From Rhodococcus sp. UNC23MFCrub1.1 (lineage in GTDB: Bacteria; Actinomycetota; Actinomycetes; Mycobacteriales; Mycobacteriaceae): DNA of 64,000 nucleotides. A model generated the notes under the pieces. That model ran no database searches. It worked only from the letters and a program-made list of their open reading frames with translations, and was not told the DNA's origin. Numbering within the stretch: position 1 is the stretch's first letter; each line of letters opens with the position of its first letter. Of this stretch, positions 53,165-62,605 are shown in pieces. The stretch covers positions 227,679 to 291,678 of the forward strand of contig NZ_JMLQ01000005.1 in assembly GCF_000686025.1 (NCBI RefSeq). The letters run 5' to 3'. Position numbers and translations under genes: made by a program.

Positions 53165-55051
53165 TCAGTCGGCGACAGGCCGGCGGGCGGCTGCGCGCAT
53201 CGCCTCGAGCTCGCGGATGATGGTCGCGGCGTCGTGTGGGCCGCTGTGGCGCTGCGGAACCCGGCCCTCGACGCCGAGATAGAACATCGGTGTCCCCGGT
53301 AGCTCGCTGGTGAGCGCGTCGAGTTCGTCGTCCTCGACGCGGGTGACGAAGTCGCCGGTCCGGAGGTCGTCCTCGAAGCGATCCATGTCGAGCCCGAGGT
53401 CCGCGGCGTAGCGGTCGATGTCGTCGCGCTCGAGGGCGTCGCTGTGCAGGAACAGCGTGTCGTGCATCTCCCAGAACTTGCCCTGTGCCGCAGCAGCTTC
53501 CGACGCCTCGGACGCGTACCGGGCATGCGGGTGGTAGTCGTCGAGCGGGTAGTGGCGGAAGATGTAGCGCACCTGGTCTCCGAAGTGTTCCCGCACCTCG
53601 CGCGTGCTTCCGGTCGCCTTGCTGCAGAACGGGCACTCGAAATCGCCGTACTCCACGATGGTGAGCGGCGCGTCCACCGGTCCGCGGATGTGGTCCCGCT
53701 TCGGGCTCACGCGGCGGAGGAGGTCCAGTGACGGTTCCGCGGGCGGCGGCGCGAATCGGTTGCCGAGCGAGAACACCAGCCAGCCGAGCAGCGCGGCGAT
53801 CACGGAGGCACTGAGCACGCCGACGCGGGCTTGATCTGCAAGAGCCGGGTCGTCCAGCGCGAGATCGACGATGAACAGCGAGATGGTGAATCCCACGCCG
53901 GAGAGCGCGGCGCCGCCGGCGATCTGGGGGAAGGTGAGCCCCGGCGTCATGGATCCCGGCCGGAGCTTCGCGAACGCCACGCTCGCCGTCGTGATGCCGA
54001 CGAACTTGCCGAGCACCAGGCCGACGACGATGCCCCAGGTCAGCGACGACGTGGCGGCGGCACGCAGCGTCTCCGAGCTCAGGACCACACCCGCGTTCGC
54101 GAGGGCGAAGATCGGCACGATGATGAAGGCCGTGTACGGCTGGTAGAGCCGCATCAGCCGCTCGTTCACCGAGACGGCGCGCTCGAGTCCGAGCCGCGCG
54201 GCGCGGGCGTACTCCGGATTGGGGGACTGCCGGAACGCGCGGGTCAGCGCGGCGGCATGTTCCACCTCACGCCGTTGCGGCGGGTAGACGGGCAGGATCA
54301 GGGCGATCATGACGCCCGCGAGAGTGGGGTGGACGCCGGACTCGTACATGGCGACCCAGGTGACCACCGAGACGAGTCCGTAGCCCGCGCCGCGCCACAC
54401 CCGCAGGCCGCGCAGCGACGCGATCAGAGCGAGGCCCGCCACGGACACGAGCAGGGGCCCGATCCGCAGTTCGTCGGTGTAGAACACCGCGATGATGGCG
54501 AGTGCGCCGACGTCGTCGGCGACGGCGAGGGTCAGCAGGAAGATGCGCAGACGCACGGCTCGGGCGGGTCCGACGACCGCGAGGAGCCCGACCACGAACG
54601 CGGTGTCGGTCGAGATCACGACACCCCACGCCGCGGCCTCGGGCCCGGTGGGATTGAGGAGAAGGAACAACGCCGCGGGCAGTGCGAGCCCGGCGATCGC
54701 CGCCACGATGGGAACGGCGGCGCGGGACCGGTCGCGGAGCTCGCCCATGGCGAACTCCCGCTTCACCTCGAGCCCGACGACGAAGAAGAACAGCGCCATC
54801 AGACCGTCGTTGACCCAGTGCTGCAGGTCGAGCTCGATGCCCTGATCACCCAGCGTGATCGACAGCGGGGTGTGCCAGAACGACTGGTAGGTCTCACCCC
54901 ACGGCGAGTTCGCCCAGATCAGCGCCACCACGGTGGCGACGAGGAGGAACGCGGCAGCGACGGTCTCGCTGCTGTCTCCCCGACGCGCGTCGGCGATCTT
55001 GTCGACCAGGCCTCTGAACCGCGTCCGATGCGCGGTGATCGACTCCGTCAC
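53165..55051 (-). CDS. nhaA: NhaA Na+/H+ antiporter fused to a DsbA-like thioredoxin domain
   Basis: A 628-residue fusion. Residues ~25-425 are NhaA with paired Asp179-Asp180 ([14 protein letters not shown]), the ion-binding carboxylates, and STDTAFVVG upstream. Residues ~450-628 form a DsbA-type thioredoxin domain with active site CPFC (Cys473, Cys476) in [14 protein letters not shown] and a cis-Pro in [10 protein letters not shown]. The fusion is known in actinobacteria. No second membrane anchor follows the antiporter, so the thioredoxin side depends on NhaA topology. It exchanges Na+ for H+ at the membrane. Confidence 0.9.
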   Translation of the reverse strand: MTESITAHRTRFRGLVDKIADARRGDSSETVAAAFLLVATVVALIWANSPWGETYQSFWHTPLSITLGDQGIELDLQHWVNDGLMALFFFVVGLEVKREFAMGELRDRSRAAVPIVAAIAGLALPAALFLLLNPTGPEAAAWGVVISTDTAFVVGLLAVVGPARAVRLRIFLLTLAVADDVGALAIIAVFYTDELRIGPLLVSVAGLALIASLRGLRVWRGAGYGLVSVVTWVAMYESGVHPTLAGVMIALILPVYPPQRREVEHAAALTRAFRQSPNPEYARAARLGLERAVSVNERLMRLYQPYTAFIIVPIFALANAGVVLSSETLRAAATSSLTWGIVVGLVLGKFVGITTASVAFAKLRPGSMTPGLTFPQIAGGAALSGVGFTISLFIVDLALDDPALADQARVGVLSASVIAALLGWLVFSLGNRFAPPPAEPSLDLLRRVSPKRDHIRGPVDAPLTIVEYGDFECPFCSKATGSTREVREHFGDQVRYIFRHYPLDDYHPHARYASEASEAAAAQGKFWEMHDTLFLHSDALERDDIDRYAADLGLDMDRFEDDLRTGDFVTRVEDDELDALTSELPGTPMFYLGVEGRVPQRHSGPHDAATIIRELEAMRAAARRPVAD

Positions 55052-55067
55052 CGCACGAAACTACAGC

Positions 55068-55097
55068 AGCGCCGCACCCCTCGCGGGGTGCGGCGCT
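55068..55097 (-). terminator. GC-rich hairpin terminator after dps
   Basis: A perfect 13-bp stem AGCGCCGCACCCC / GGGGTGCGGCGCT with a TCGC tetraloop, between the dps stop and the nhaA start. No T-run follows. It should end dps transcription and separate it from nhaA. Confidence 0.75.
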
Positions 55098-55124
55098 GTG
55101 AGCTCGTGCGGTGGAGACGGAGTG

Positions 55125-55685
55125 TCAGCTCGCGTCGCGTGCCGCTTCTTTCTCGGAACCGGCGCCGGCCGTCGAGAGCTGGCCACCCGCGTTCTCGAGG
55201 TGCGCACGCACGAACCAGTGGAACAGCTCCAGCTGGCCGCTGTGTCCGATGAGCAGGTCCTCGGTGACGGGGTCGACCTTGCCGACCTCCTCGATCGCCG
55301 CGCGGTAGTCCGAGATCACGCCGGAGTAGACGAGGTCGAGCGCGCCGAGGTGCTCGATGGCCGGCGCGCGGCCGATGCTGTAGTCGTCCCACTTGCGCTG
55401 CGAGACGATGGTGCCGGGGGTGCCGAGTGCGGACGAGCCCAGCGTCGCGATGCGCTCCGCGACGTCGTCGGCGAAGCCGCGCACGGCCTCGACCTGGGGA
55501 TCCAGCATCTCGTGGACGGAGATGAAGTTGGGTCCGACGACGTTCCAGTGCACGTGCTTGAGCGTCAGATGCAGGTCATTCAGGGCGTTGAGGCGGTCCT
55601 GGAGGACCTCCGCCACATGGGCACCGTCGGCGACGTCCATGCCGGGAACGGTGTACGAGGCCGTCTTCTGCGTCGTGTCAGTCAT
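55125..55685 (-). CDS. dps: Dps family DNA-binding / ferroxidase protein
   Basis: A 186-residue four-helix ferritin-like protein. The ferroxidase residues lie in LKHVHWNVVGPNF, in VHEMLDPQVEAV and in the C-terminal SGQLELFHWFVRAHLE helix. It forms a 12-subunit shell that oxidises iron with peroxide and can protect DNA. ATG 55685 (MTDTTQKTAS) is the start. A strong hairpin follows its stop, so it is probably transcribed alone. Confidence 0.9.
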   Translation of the reverse strand: MTDTTQKTASYTVPGMDVADGAHVAEVLQDRLNALNDLHLTLKHVHWNVVGPNFISVHEMLDPQVEAVRGFADDVAERIATLGSSALGTPGTIVSQRKWDDYSIGRAPAIEHLGALDLVYSGVISDYRAAIEEVGKVDPVTEDLLIGHSGQLELFHWFVRAHLENAGGQLSTAGAGSEKEAARDAS

Positions 55686-55837
55686 GCACCGTGGATTCAC
55701 CGTCGGCCCCTCGTTCAAACCCCCCGGCGTCGCAGGTCACACCGGCTCGGGGGCATGGTCTCGGTGTGGTCCGGAGCGACCCCGCATCTGCGTAGGCTGA
55801 GCGTCGTAGCGTTGTCGAGAAGGGTGTTCCACGAGTC

Positions 55838-56848
55838 ATGCGAGTCTTCTTCTGCCGCAAGTGCGGTCAACAGCTGTCGTTCGAGAACTCCATCTGCCTG
55901 AGCTGTGACAGCAGGCTGGGATTCCACCTGCCGAGTCGCAGCATGCAGGTGCTCGACGACGATCTGTCCGTGGTCGTGGACGGCACCACCTGGCGACGCT
56001 GCGCCAACATCAAGTTGGCGCAGTGCAACTGGTTGGTCGACGCGACGGACGGGGACACGCTGTGCCTGTCCTGCGCCCTCACCCGCACGCGGCCCGCCGA
56101 CTCCGACCAGGAGGCCATCGCCGAGTTCGCGTCCGCGGAGACGGCGAAGCGCCGGGTGGTGCTCGAGCTCGACGAGTTGCACCTGCCGATCATCGGGCGG
56201 GACGAGAACCCCGAGGGTGGTCTCGCTTTCGACCTGCTCTCGAGCGCCAACCGCAACGTCATCACCGGTCATGCCAACGGTCTGATCACGCTGGACCTCG
56301 CCGAGAGCGACGACGTGCACCGCGAGCAGCTGCGGGTGTCGATGGACGAGCCCTATCGCACGCTCGTCGGCCACTTCCGGCACGAGATCGGCCACTTCTA
56401 TCAGATGGTGCTGATCGGCAGCGGTGAGCATCGCGCGCGGTTCGAGGAACTCTTCGGCAACCCGGACGACGATTACCAGGCGGCACTGGATCGGCACTAC
56501 AGCGAGGGTGCACCGGACGGCTGGAAGAAGAACTACGTGTCGTCCTACGCGACGATGCATCCGGCCGAGGACTGGGCGGAGACGTTCGCCCACTACCTGC
56601 ACATCCGGGACACCCTGGACACCGCTGCGGCCTACGCCTTCGCGCCCGCCGGATCCACCTTCGAGGCGCCACTGGCCGGCGACGTCGGTTTCAGCCGGAT
56701 CATCGACTGGTGGCTACCGCTCACGTGGGCACTCAACCAGCTGAACAGGTCCATGGGACACCAGGACCTCTACCCCTTCGTCCTGCCGGCGAAGGTGCTG
56801 GAGAAGATGCGCTTCGTCCACTCCGTCATCGTCCCCGACGAGGTCTGA
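55838..56848 (+). CDS. zinc-ribbon putative zinc metallopeptidase (Peptidase_Mx type)
   Basis: A 336-residue protein. The N-terminus is a zinc ribbon (Cys6, Cys9, Cys20, Cys23), then a second cysteine set (Cys55, Cys63, Cys76, Cys79). The HEXXH motif is His182-Glu183-His186 (FRHEIGHFYQM). The third ligand may be Glu or Asp in AEDWAETFAHYLH. There is no signal peptide, so it acts in the cytoplasm. The match is to the putative zinc-binding metallopeptidase family; the substrate is unknown. It lies alone, convergent with the EAL gene. Confidence 0.82.
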   Translation: MRVFFCRKCGQQLSFENSICLSCDSRLGFHLPSRSMQVLDDDLSVVVDGTTWRRCANIKLAQCNWLVDATDGDTLCLSCALTRTRPADSDQEAIAEFASAETAKRRVVLELDELHLPIIGRDENPEGGLAFDLLSSANRNVITGHANGLITLDLAESDDVHREQLRVSMDEPYRTLVGHFRHEIGHFYQMVLIGSGEHRARFEELFGNPDDDYQAALDRHYSEGAPDGWKKNYVSSYATMHPAEDWAETFAHYLHIRDTLDTAAAYAFAPAGSTFEAPLAGDVGFSRIIDWWLPLTWALNQLNRSMGHQDLYPFVLPAKVLEKMRFVHSVIVPDEV

Positions 56849-56859
56849 GCAGGCGCCTT

Positions 56860-58161
56860 CTACCAGGAACCGCTTCGTTCGGGAGGCAGCCGGGCGATGA
56901 GGGACCGCGCGCACTCGATGGTGAGCGTCGTGTCGTGGGACAGCACGTAGTCGTACCGACGTTCCATGTCGGGTCCGGTGTCGCCGAGGTCGCGGGCAGC
57001 GAGCACCGCGGAGAAGTGGGGCGTCAGCACGACGACGTCCCATTCCTCGCGCAACGCGTCCGACGCGGCGAGGTTGGCGCCGCGGATCTTCGGGGCAGGC
57101 TCGGTCCCGATGTCCTCCGCGAGCGCGCCGACGAGCGTCGCGTTCATGGCCATCAGCTCCCACCGTCGTCCGGTGATGGGCGTGAAGTGCTTGACGTGCT
57201 GGAACGCTCCGAGCATCAGCGCGGTCTGCTGGCTGTCGGTCGCCATCGCCTCGAGGTTCTTGCTGATCTCGATGAGCAGACGCTTGCTCGCGCGGCGTAC
57301 GTCGCGACCGCCGGCAGCCAGGTTGTACGGCGTCGACATCGGGGTGAAGCCGCGATCGCGCGCGATCTCGAACTCGAGGGGTGATCCCACGGGACTGTCG
57401 ACGGAGAGGTCGGTGGTCGATCCGTAGAGGGAGCCCTCGCCGACACGCGCTCCCATGGCCTGCGCCGTGAGCGCTGCTCGTGGGGTGTCGATGCCCTCGG
57501 CCATTACCACGGCGCCGGTGCGCTCCACCTGGGCCGCCACGGCGTTGACCACGCGGGCCGTGAAGCGATTGGGGCGTGTGGCCAGGAGGGTCCGGTCCAG
57601 CTTGATCACGTCCGGCTCGAGCAGCGGGAGCAGAGCGAGGGACTCGGGCCGTACTCCCACGTGGTCGACGGCGATGGCCCAGCCGAGTCGTCGGACCTCG
57701 GCGACCACCTGCATCAGGTGCGCCGGTCGTCGGATGAGCGCGGTCTCGTCGAACTGCAGCACCGCGCCGCCCATGTCGTGGTCCCGCAGGTCGGGCAGTT
57801 CCGTGAGGGAGTCGGGGTCGACCGCGATGAACAGGGGCAGTTCACGAGGAAGCTCGGCGCGCGCGGCCTCGCTGAGCGCTCCGTTCCACCGCGCGGCGTC
57901 GAGGTCGGGTGTCATGCCCATCGACTTCGCGGCCGACGCGAGTGACACGGGGTCGGCGAACGACGAGTCGGCGGGACCCAGAACGACCGCCTCGTACCCG
58001 ACGATGGCATCGGTCTGCAGATCGATGATGCGCTGGAACGACGTGCGGAGGCTCTCGGGACCGAGCAGATCGCTGAGTCCGCCCCCGTCCCGGTCGCCGG
58101 AGAACAGCACGGGACGGGCCGGCCTGCTTCCGGCTGTGTTGGTTCGGTCGTCGATCACCAC
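56860..58161 (-). CDS. EAL-DICT protein with degenerate EAL motifs
   Basis: A 433-residue protein. An EAL fold (about 40-255) keeps Glu57 (GYEAVV), Lys187 (VIKLDR) and Glu222 (MAEGID). It has Ala113 where the metal-binding Asn is expected, Gln136 in place of the metal-binding Glu of ELTE, and His167 in the DDFG position (AVDHVGVR). Phosphodiesterase activity is therefore unlikely. The C-terminal part (about 275-425) is a DICT sensory domain. It may bind c-di-GMP or act as a light or stress sensor, which is inference. The start is GTG 58161. Confidence 0.78.
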   Translation of the reverse strand: MVIDDRTNTAGSRPARPVLFSGDRDGGGLSDLLGPESLRTSFQRIIDLQTDAIVGYEAVVLGPADSSFADPVSLASAAKSMGMTPDLDAARWNGALSEAARAELPRELPLFIAVDPDSLTELPDLRDHDMGGAVLQFDETALIRRPAHLMQVVAEVRRLGWAIAVDHVGVRPESLALLPLLEPDVIKLDRTLLATRPNRFTARVVNAVAAQVERTGAVVMAEGIDTPRAALTAQAMGARVGEGSLYGSTTDLSVDSPVGSPLEFEIARDRGFTPMSTPYNLAAGGRDVRRASKRLLIEISKNLEAMATDSQQTALMLGAFQHVKHFTPITGRRWELMAMNATLVGALAEDIGTEPAPKIRGANLAASDALREEWDVVVLTPHFSAVLAARDLGDTGPDMERRYDYVLSHDTTLTIECARSLIARLPPERSGSW

Positions 58162-58380
58162 GGCGTGTGCCCTTCCGTCATGTCGGCGCGTTCGCGAGGA
58201 ACGTGCTCGACCCTCGACCGCCGCCGTGGTTTGACAGGAGTCCTACGTCATCCCGACACGGCGCAGTCAGCGCCCTCCCGGGTGTCTCACCACATTACCC
58301 GATTGGCGATGGGGACCACCCGTATGTGTTAATTGCGGTGCGATCAGGTACAGCGACTTCGCTAGGGATGGTTCACAAGC

Positions 58381-59313
58381 ATGGGTGCTCGACGTTCGGT
58401 TCGTTTCCTCGCTCGTTCGGCTGCAGGCGTCCTCGCCGCGGCCGCCGTCACCGTCGGGGTGGCCGTGCCCGCGTCCGCGGCGCCGCTGTGGCCCGGTGGC
58501 CCGGACATCTCGCTCCCGCCGATCCCCGGCATCACCGCCCCCGCGCCCGGTGTCCCGACACCGCCGGTCGCCCCGCCCGCACCCGTCGAGGCGCCGCGTG
58601 GTCCCGCGAACTTCTCCGCTCCCGCACTGAACCCGTCCGCGGGCGAGGTCGTCGGTGTCGCGCAGCCGATCATCGTCCGGTTCGCCGCCCCGATCGACGA
58701 CCGCGCGGTCGCCGAGCGGGCGATCGACGTGACCACGTCCGCCGGTGACGTCGCCGGCCGCTTCTTCTGGTTCTCCGACAGCCAGGTCCGCTGGCGACCC
58801 GACGTCTTCTGGCCGGCGAACACGACCGTGACGGTGACCGCGGGAGATGCGTCGTCCACCTTCACCGTCGGCGACGCGATCGTCACGACGGCCGACGACG
58901 ACACCAAGACCATCACGGTGACGCGCAACGGCGAGGTGGTGCGCACGATGCCCACCTCGATGGGCAAGGTCGGCCACGAGACGCCCAACGGCACCTACAT
59001 CGTCGGCGAGCGTTTCCGCGACATGTACATGGACTCGTCCACCTACGGCGTGCCGGTCGATGCGCCCGAGGGCTACCGGACCTACGTGGAGTACGCCACC
59101 CGCATGTCGAACAGCGGCATCTTCGTCCACGCCGCGCCGTGGTCGGTGGACAGCCAGGGTGTCGAGAACGTCAGCCACGGCTGCCTCAACGTCAGCACCG
59201 AGGACGCGAAATGGTTCTTCGAGACGGCCCAGAAGGGTGATCCGGTGGTGGTGCAGAACACCGACGGCGGCATTCTGAACGGCCGCGACGGCCTCGGCGA
59301 CTGGCAACTCTGA
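58381..59313 (+). CDS. L,D-transpeptidase (YkuD) with Ig-like domain
   Basis: A 310-residue exported enzyme. The signal peptide is about 1-34 (ending PASAAP), followed by a Pro-rich linker (40-75), a bacterial Ig-like domain (about 85-165) and the YkuD domain (about 172-300). The catalytic motif is His250 ... SHGCLN with His266 and Cys268. It forms 3-3 cross-links in peptidoglycan and is the target type of carbapenems. ATG 58381 is the start. Alone, with a 219-base upstream gap divergent from the EAL gene. Confidence 0.88.
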   Translation: MGARRSVRFLARSAAGVLAAAAVTVGVAVPASAAPLWPGGPDISLPPIPGITAPAPGVPTPPVAPPAPVEAPRGPANFSAPALNPSAGEVVGVAQPIIVRFAAPIDDRAVAERAIDVTTSAGDVAGRFFWFSDSQVRWRPDVFWPANTTVTVTAGDASSTFTVGDAIVTTADDDTKTITVTRNGEVVRTMPTSMGKVGHETPNGTYIVGERFRDMYMDSSTYGVPVDAPEGYRTYVEYATRMSNSGIFVHAAPWSVDSQGVENVSHGCLNVSTEDAKWFFETAQKGDPVVVQNTDGGILNGRDGLGDWQL

Positions 59314-59326
59314 ACGATCACATCTC

Positions 59327-59346
59327 GGACCGATACTGATCGGTCC
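59327..59346. promoter_or_regulatory. inverted repeat between the L,D-transpeptidase and ugpA
   Basis: GGACCGAT, a 4-base loop and ATCGGTCC form a perfect repeat 14 bases after the transpeptidase stop and 44 bases before ugpA. It could be a terminator for the first gene or an operator for the sugar-transport operon. Its short stem favours neither. Confidence 0.4.
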
Positions 59347-59389
59347 ATGTTCACCATTCGTTCGCTTTACCTACGCTAGTGTCCCACCG

Positions 59390-60349
59390 GTGAGAGCAAG
59401 CCCGCCGCGATCGCGGCCGGTGGTCCAGCGCACCTTGCCGGAACTGCCACCCGCACAACGATCTTTCCTCCGTCGACCGTGGCGCGACTACGCGCTGTTC
59501 CTGGTGTTGGTCGGGCCGAACCTGGTCCTGCTGGGCGTGTTCACCTACCGGCCGCTGCTGGACAACATCAGGCTCTCGTTCTTCGACTGGAACATCTCGT
59601 CGCCGACGTCGACCTTCATCGGTCTCTCGAACTATCGCGAATGGTGGGGGCGCAGCGACACGTGGCAGATCGTGTCGAACACCGTCATCTTCACCATCGC
59701 GGCGGTGGCGGGCAGCATGCTCCTCGGACTCGTCCTGGCGATGCTCCTCGATCGCAAGCTGCGCGGCCGTAACATCGTCCGGTCGGCCGTCTTCGCTCCG
59801 TTCGTCATCTCCGGCGCGGCCATCGGTGTGGCGTTCCAGTTCGTGTTCGATCCGAACTTCGGCCTGATCCAGGACGTCATGCGGCGGTTCGGCTTCGAGG
59901 GAGTGCCGGACTTCTACCAGAGCCCCGGGTGGGCGCTGTTCATGATCACCGTGACGTACCTGTGGAAGAACCTGGGCTACGCCTTCGTCATCTATCTCGC
60001 AGCGCTGCAGGGTCTTCGGCAGGATCTGACCGAAGCCGCGCAGATCGACGGCGCGAGCCGGTGGACGACGTTCCGCAAGGTGACGCTTCCTCAGCTGCGT
60101 CCCACCACGTTCTTCCTGTCCATCACGGTCATGCTCAACTCGTTGCAGGTCTTCGACATCATCAACGTGATGACGCGGGGCGGTCCGCTGGGTACCGGCA
60201 CCACCACGATGGTCTATCAGGTGTACGAGGAGTCATTCAGGAACTTCCGGGCGGGCTACGGCGCGACCGTCGCCACGATCATGTTCCTGGTGCTGCTGAT
60301 CATCACCGTCCTGCAGGTGCGAGTCATGGATCGAGGTGACGCGCGATGA
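59390..60349 (+). CDS. ugpA: ABC transporter permease, UgpA-like
   Basis: A 319-residue MalF/UgpA-type inner-membrane permease with six helices after a soluble N-terminus. The EAA loop is EAAQIDGASRWTTFRKVTLPQLRP, which docks on the ATPase. It is the first gene of a four-gene importer (ugpA, E, B, C). The same order occurs in M. tuberculosis, where the system takes up glycerophosphocholine; the substrate here is by analogy. The start is GTG 59390. It overlaps ugpE by ATGA. Confidence 0.85.
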   Translation: MRASPPRSRPVVQRTLPELPPAQRSFLRRPWRDYALFLVLVGPNLVLLGVFTYRPLLDNIRLSFFDWNISSPTSTFIGLSNYREWWGRSDTWQIVSNTVIFTIAAVAGSMLLGLVLAMLLDRKLRGRNIVRSAVFAPFVISGAAIGVAFQFVFDPNFGLIQDVMRRFGFEGVPDFYQSPGWALFMITVTYLWKNLGYAFVIYLAALQGLRQDLTEAAQIDGASRWTTFRKVTLPQLRPTTFFLSITVMLNSLQVFDIINVMTRGGPLGTGTTTMVYQVYEESFRNFRAGYGATVATIMFLVLLIITVLQVRVMDRGDAR

Positions 60350-61239
60350 GCGTGATCGACAGGGCACCGGCCGCCGCCACTGCCGACGATGCCCGCCCGG
60401 CGCGGGACGCCGCCCGGCGTCGTCGACTCTCCACACTCTTCGGCTACGCAGCGATGGTCGTGGTCATCGTCATCATCGGGTTGCCGCTCTTCTGGATCGT
60501 CGTCACCTCGTTCAAGGAGCGCGGTGACATCTACGTGCAGCCGTCGGTCTGGTGGCCCGCGGTGTTCCGCCCGGAGAACTACGACGAGGCGACGACCACC
60601 GTTCCGTTCTGGACGTTCCTGAAGAACTCCCTGATCATCACCAGCATCCTGGCCGTCGTGAAGTTCGCGCTGGGCGTGCTCAGCGCCTACGGCCTCGTCT
60701 TCCTGCGCTTTCCCGGCAAGACGATCGTCTTCCTCGTGATCATCGCCGCACTGATGGTGCCGAACCAGATCACGGTGATCTCCAACTACGCGCTGGTGGC
60801 GCAGTTGGGGTGGCGCAACACCTTCCAGGGCATCATCGTGCCGCTGGCGGGCGTGGCATTCGGAACGTTCCTCATGCGCAACCACTTCCTGTCGATACCG
60901 CAGGAGATCATCGAGGCCGCCCGCATGGACGCCGCCGGCCCGGTCCGCCTGCTGTTCCGGGTGGTCCTGCCGTTGTCGGGCCCGACCATGGTCGCGTTCG
61001 CCACCATCACCGTGGTGAACGAGTGGAACGAGTACCTCTGGCCGTTCCTGATGTCGGACGACTCGTCCGTCGCGCCGCTGCCGGTGGGCCTGACCCAGTT
61101 GCAGAACAACGACGGCGTCACCAACTGGGGGCCCGTCATGGCCGGCACCGTCCTGACGATGCTCCCCATTCTGATCGTCTTCCTGGCTCTCCAGCGTCAC
61201 ATGATCAAGGGCCTCACTTCCGGCGCCGTCAAGGGCTGA
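60346..61239 (+). CDS. ugpE: ABC transporter permease, UgpE-like
   Basis: A 297-residue MalG/UgpE-type permease with six membrane segments. The EAA loop is IEAARMDAAGPVRLLFRVVLPLSGP. It pairs with UgpA in the membrane. The ATG overlaps the ugpA stop (ATGA). The binding-protein gene follows after about 25 bases. Confidence 0.87.
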   Translation: MSVIDRAPAAATADDARPARDAARRRRLSTLFGYAAMVVVIVIIGLPLFWIVVTSFKERGDIYVQPSVWWPAVFRPENYDEATTTVPFWTFLKNSLIITSILAVVKFALGVLSAYGLVFLRFPGKTIVFLVIIAALMVPNQITVISNYALVAQLGWRNTFQGIIVPLAGVAFGTFLMRNHFLSIPQEIIEAARMDAAGPVRLLFRVVLPLSGPTMVAFATITVVNEWNEYLWPFLMSDDSSVAPLPVGLTQLQNNDGVTNWGPVMAGTVLTMLPILIVFLALQRHMIKGLTSGAVKG

Positions 61240-61264
61240 CCAACCTATGAACAAGGAGCACATG

Positions 61265-62587
61265 ATGCAGCCATTCTCTCGCCGCGGATTCCTCGGACTG
61301 TCCGGTGCCGTCGCCGCCGGTGCCGCCCTCACCGCTTGTGCCGGAACGAGTTCGACGAGCAGCTCGTCGTCGTCCGGTGGTGGCGATGCCAGTACGATCA
61401 CGTTCTGGTCGTCCCACCCGGGCAGCTCGAAGGACATCGAGAACGAGCTCATCTCGCGCTTCCAGACCGCCAATCCCGACCTGACGGTGCAGATGGTCGA
61501 CGGCGGCAAGAACTACGAGGAGATCGCGCAGAAGTTCAACGCGGCGCTGTCGGGCGGGTCGCTGCCGGACGTCGTGCTGCTCTCGGACGTGTGGTGGTTC
61601 AACTTCGCGTTGCTCGGCGCGATCTCGCCGCTGGACGACCTGTTCTCGCAGGCGGGCGTGAACACGAGCGACTACGTCGACTCGCTCGTCGCCGATTACA
61701 ACTGGAACGACAAGACGTGGGCGCTGCCCTACGCCCGCTCGACCCCGCTGTTCTACTACAACCGCGAGGTGTGGACTGCTGCCGGACTCCCGGATCGCGG
61801 GCCGGCCACGTGGCAGGAGTTCGACCAGTGGGGCCCGGAGATTCAGCGCGCCATCGGATCCGGCAAGCTCGCGCACGGCTGGGGCAACGCGGAGGACTAC
61901 CTGGGGTGGACCTTCGAGGGCCCGATCTGGACGTTCGGCGGCAGCTACTCCGACGAGTTCGATCTGAAGTTCACCGACGAGCGCACCATCGAGGCCGGCA
62001 ACTTCCTCAAGGACATGATCCACACGAAGAAGTACGCGGCCGTGTCCAACGACATCGCCAACGACTTCTCCGCGGGCCTGCTCGGCTCGACCATCGCGTC
62101 GACCGGCGACCTGTCGGGCATCACGAAGAACGCGAAGTTCGACTTCGGCACGGCGTTCCTCCCCGCCGAGGCGGGCACTCCCGGGTGCCCGACGGGTGGC
62201 GCCGGACTGGCCATCCCGGCGAACATCCCGGACGAGCGGAAGATCAACGCGCTCAAGTTCATCGAGTTCGTGACCAACACCGAGAACACGGCGTACTTCT
62301 CGCAGAACGTCGGCTACATGCCGGTGCGCAAGTCGTCCGCCACCGACGCCTCCGAGGTCGCGTTCCTCGAGCAGAACCCCCGCTCGCGGACCGCGGTGGA
62401 CCAGCTCGCGCGGACCCGGTCGCAGGACTACGCCCGCGTGTTCGTGCCCGGCGGCGATCAGATCATCGGTGCGGGTCTCGAGCAGATCGCCCTGCAGAAC
62501 GCCGATGTCGCGTCGACGTTCTCGGGTGTGCAGGATCAGTTGCAGCAGATCATCGATCGCCAGATCACTCCCAAGCTGCCCAAGTAG
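61265..62587 (+). CDS. ugpB: extracellular solute-binding lipoprotein, UgpB-like
   Basis: A 440-residue periplasm-side binding lipoprotein. The signal has the twin-arginine motif SRRGFLGLSG (5-14) and the lipobox LTAC (Cys25), so export is probably by Tat. The mature protein is a family-1 binding protein (TITFWSSHPG, DVVLLSDVWWF, WALPYARSTPLFYYN). It captures the substrate for UgpAE. AAGGAG ends 6 bases before ATG 61265, which I prefer over ATG 61262 or 61247. Confidence 0.87.
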   Translation: MQPFSRRGFLGLSGAVAAGAALTACAGTSSTSSSSSSGGGDASTITFWSSHPGSSKDIENELISRFQTANPDLTVQMVDGGKNYEEIAQKFNAALSGGSLPDVVLLSDVWWFNFALLGAISPLDDLFSQAGVNTSDYVDSLVADYNWNDKTWALPYARSTPLFYYNREVWTAAGLPDRGPATWQEFDQWGPEIQRAIGSGKLAHGWGNAEDYLGWTFEGPIWTFGGSYSDEFDLKFTDERTIEAGNFLKDMIHTKKYAAVSNDIANDFSAGLLGSTIASTGDLSGITKNAKFDFGTAFLPAEAGTPGCPTGGAGLAIPANIPDERKINALKFIEFVTNTENTAYFSQNVGYMPVRKSSATDASEVAFLEQNPRSRTAVDQLARTRSQDYARVFVPGGDQIIGAGLEQIALQNADVASTFSGVQDQLQQIIDRQITPKLPK

Positions 62588-62605
62588 AAGCGGACCACCT
62601 CTGTC

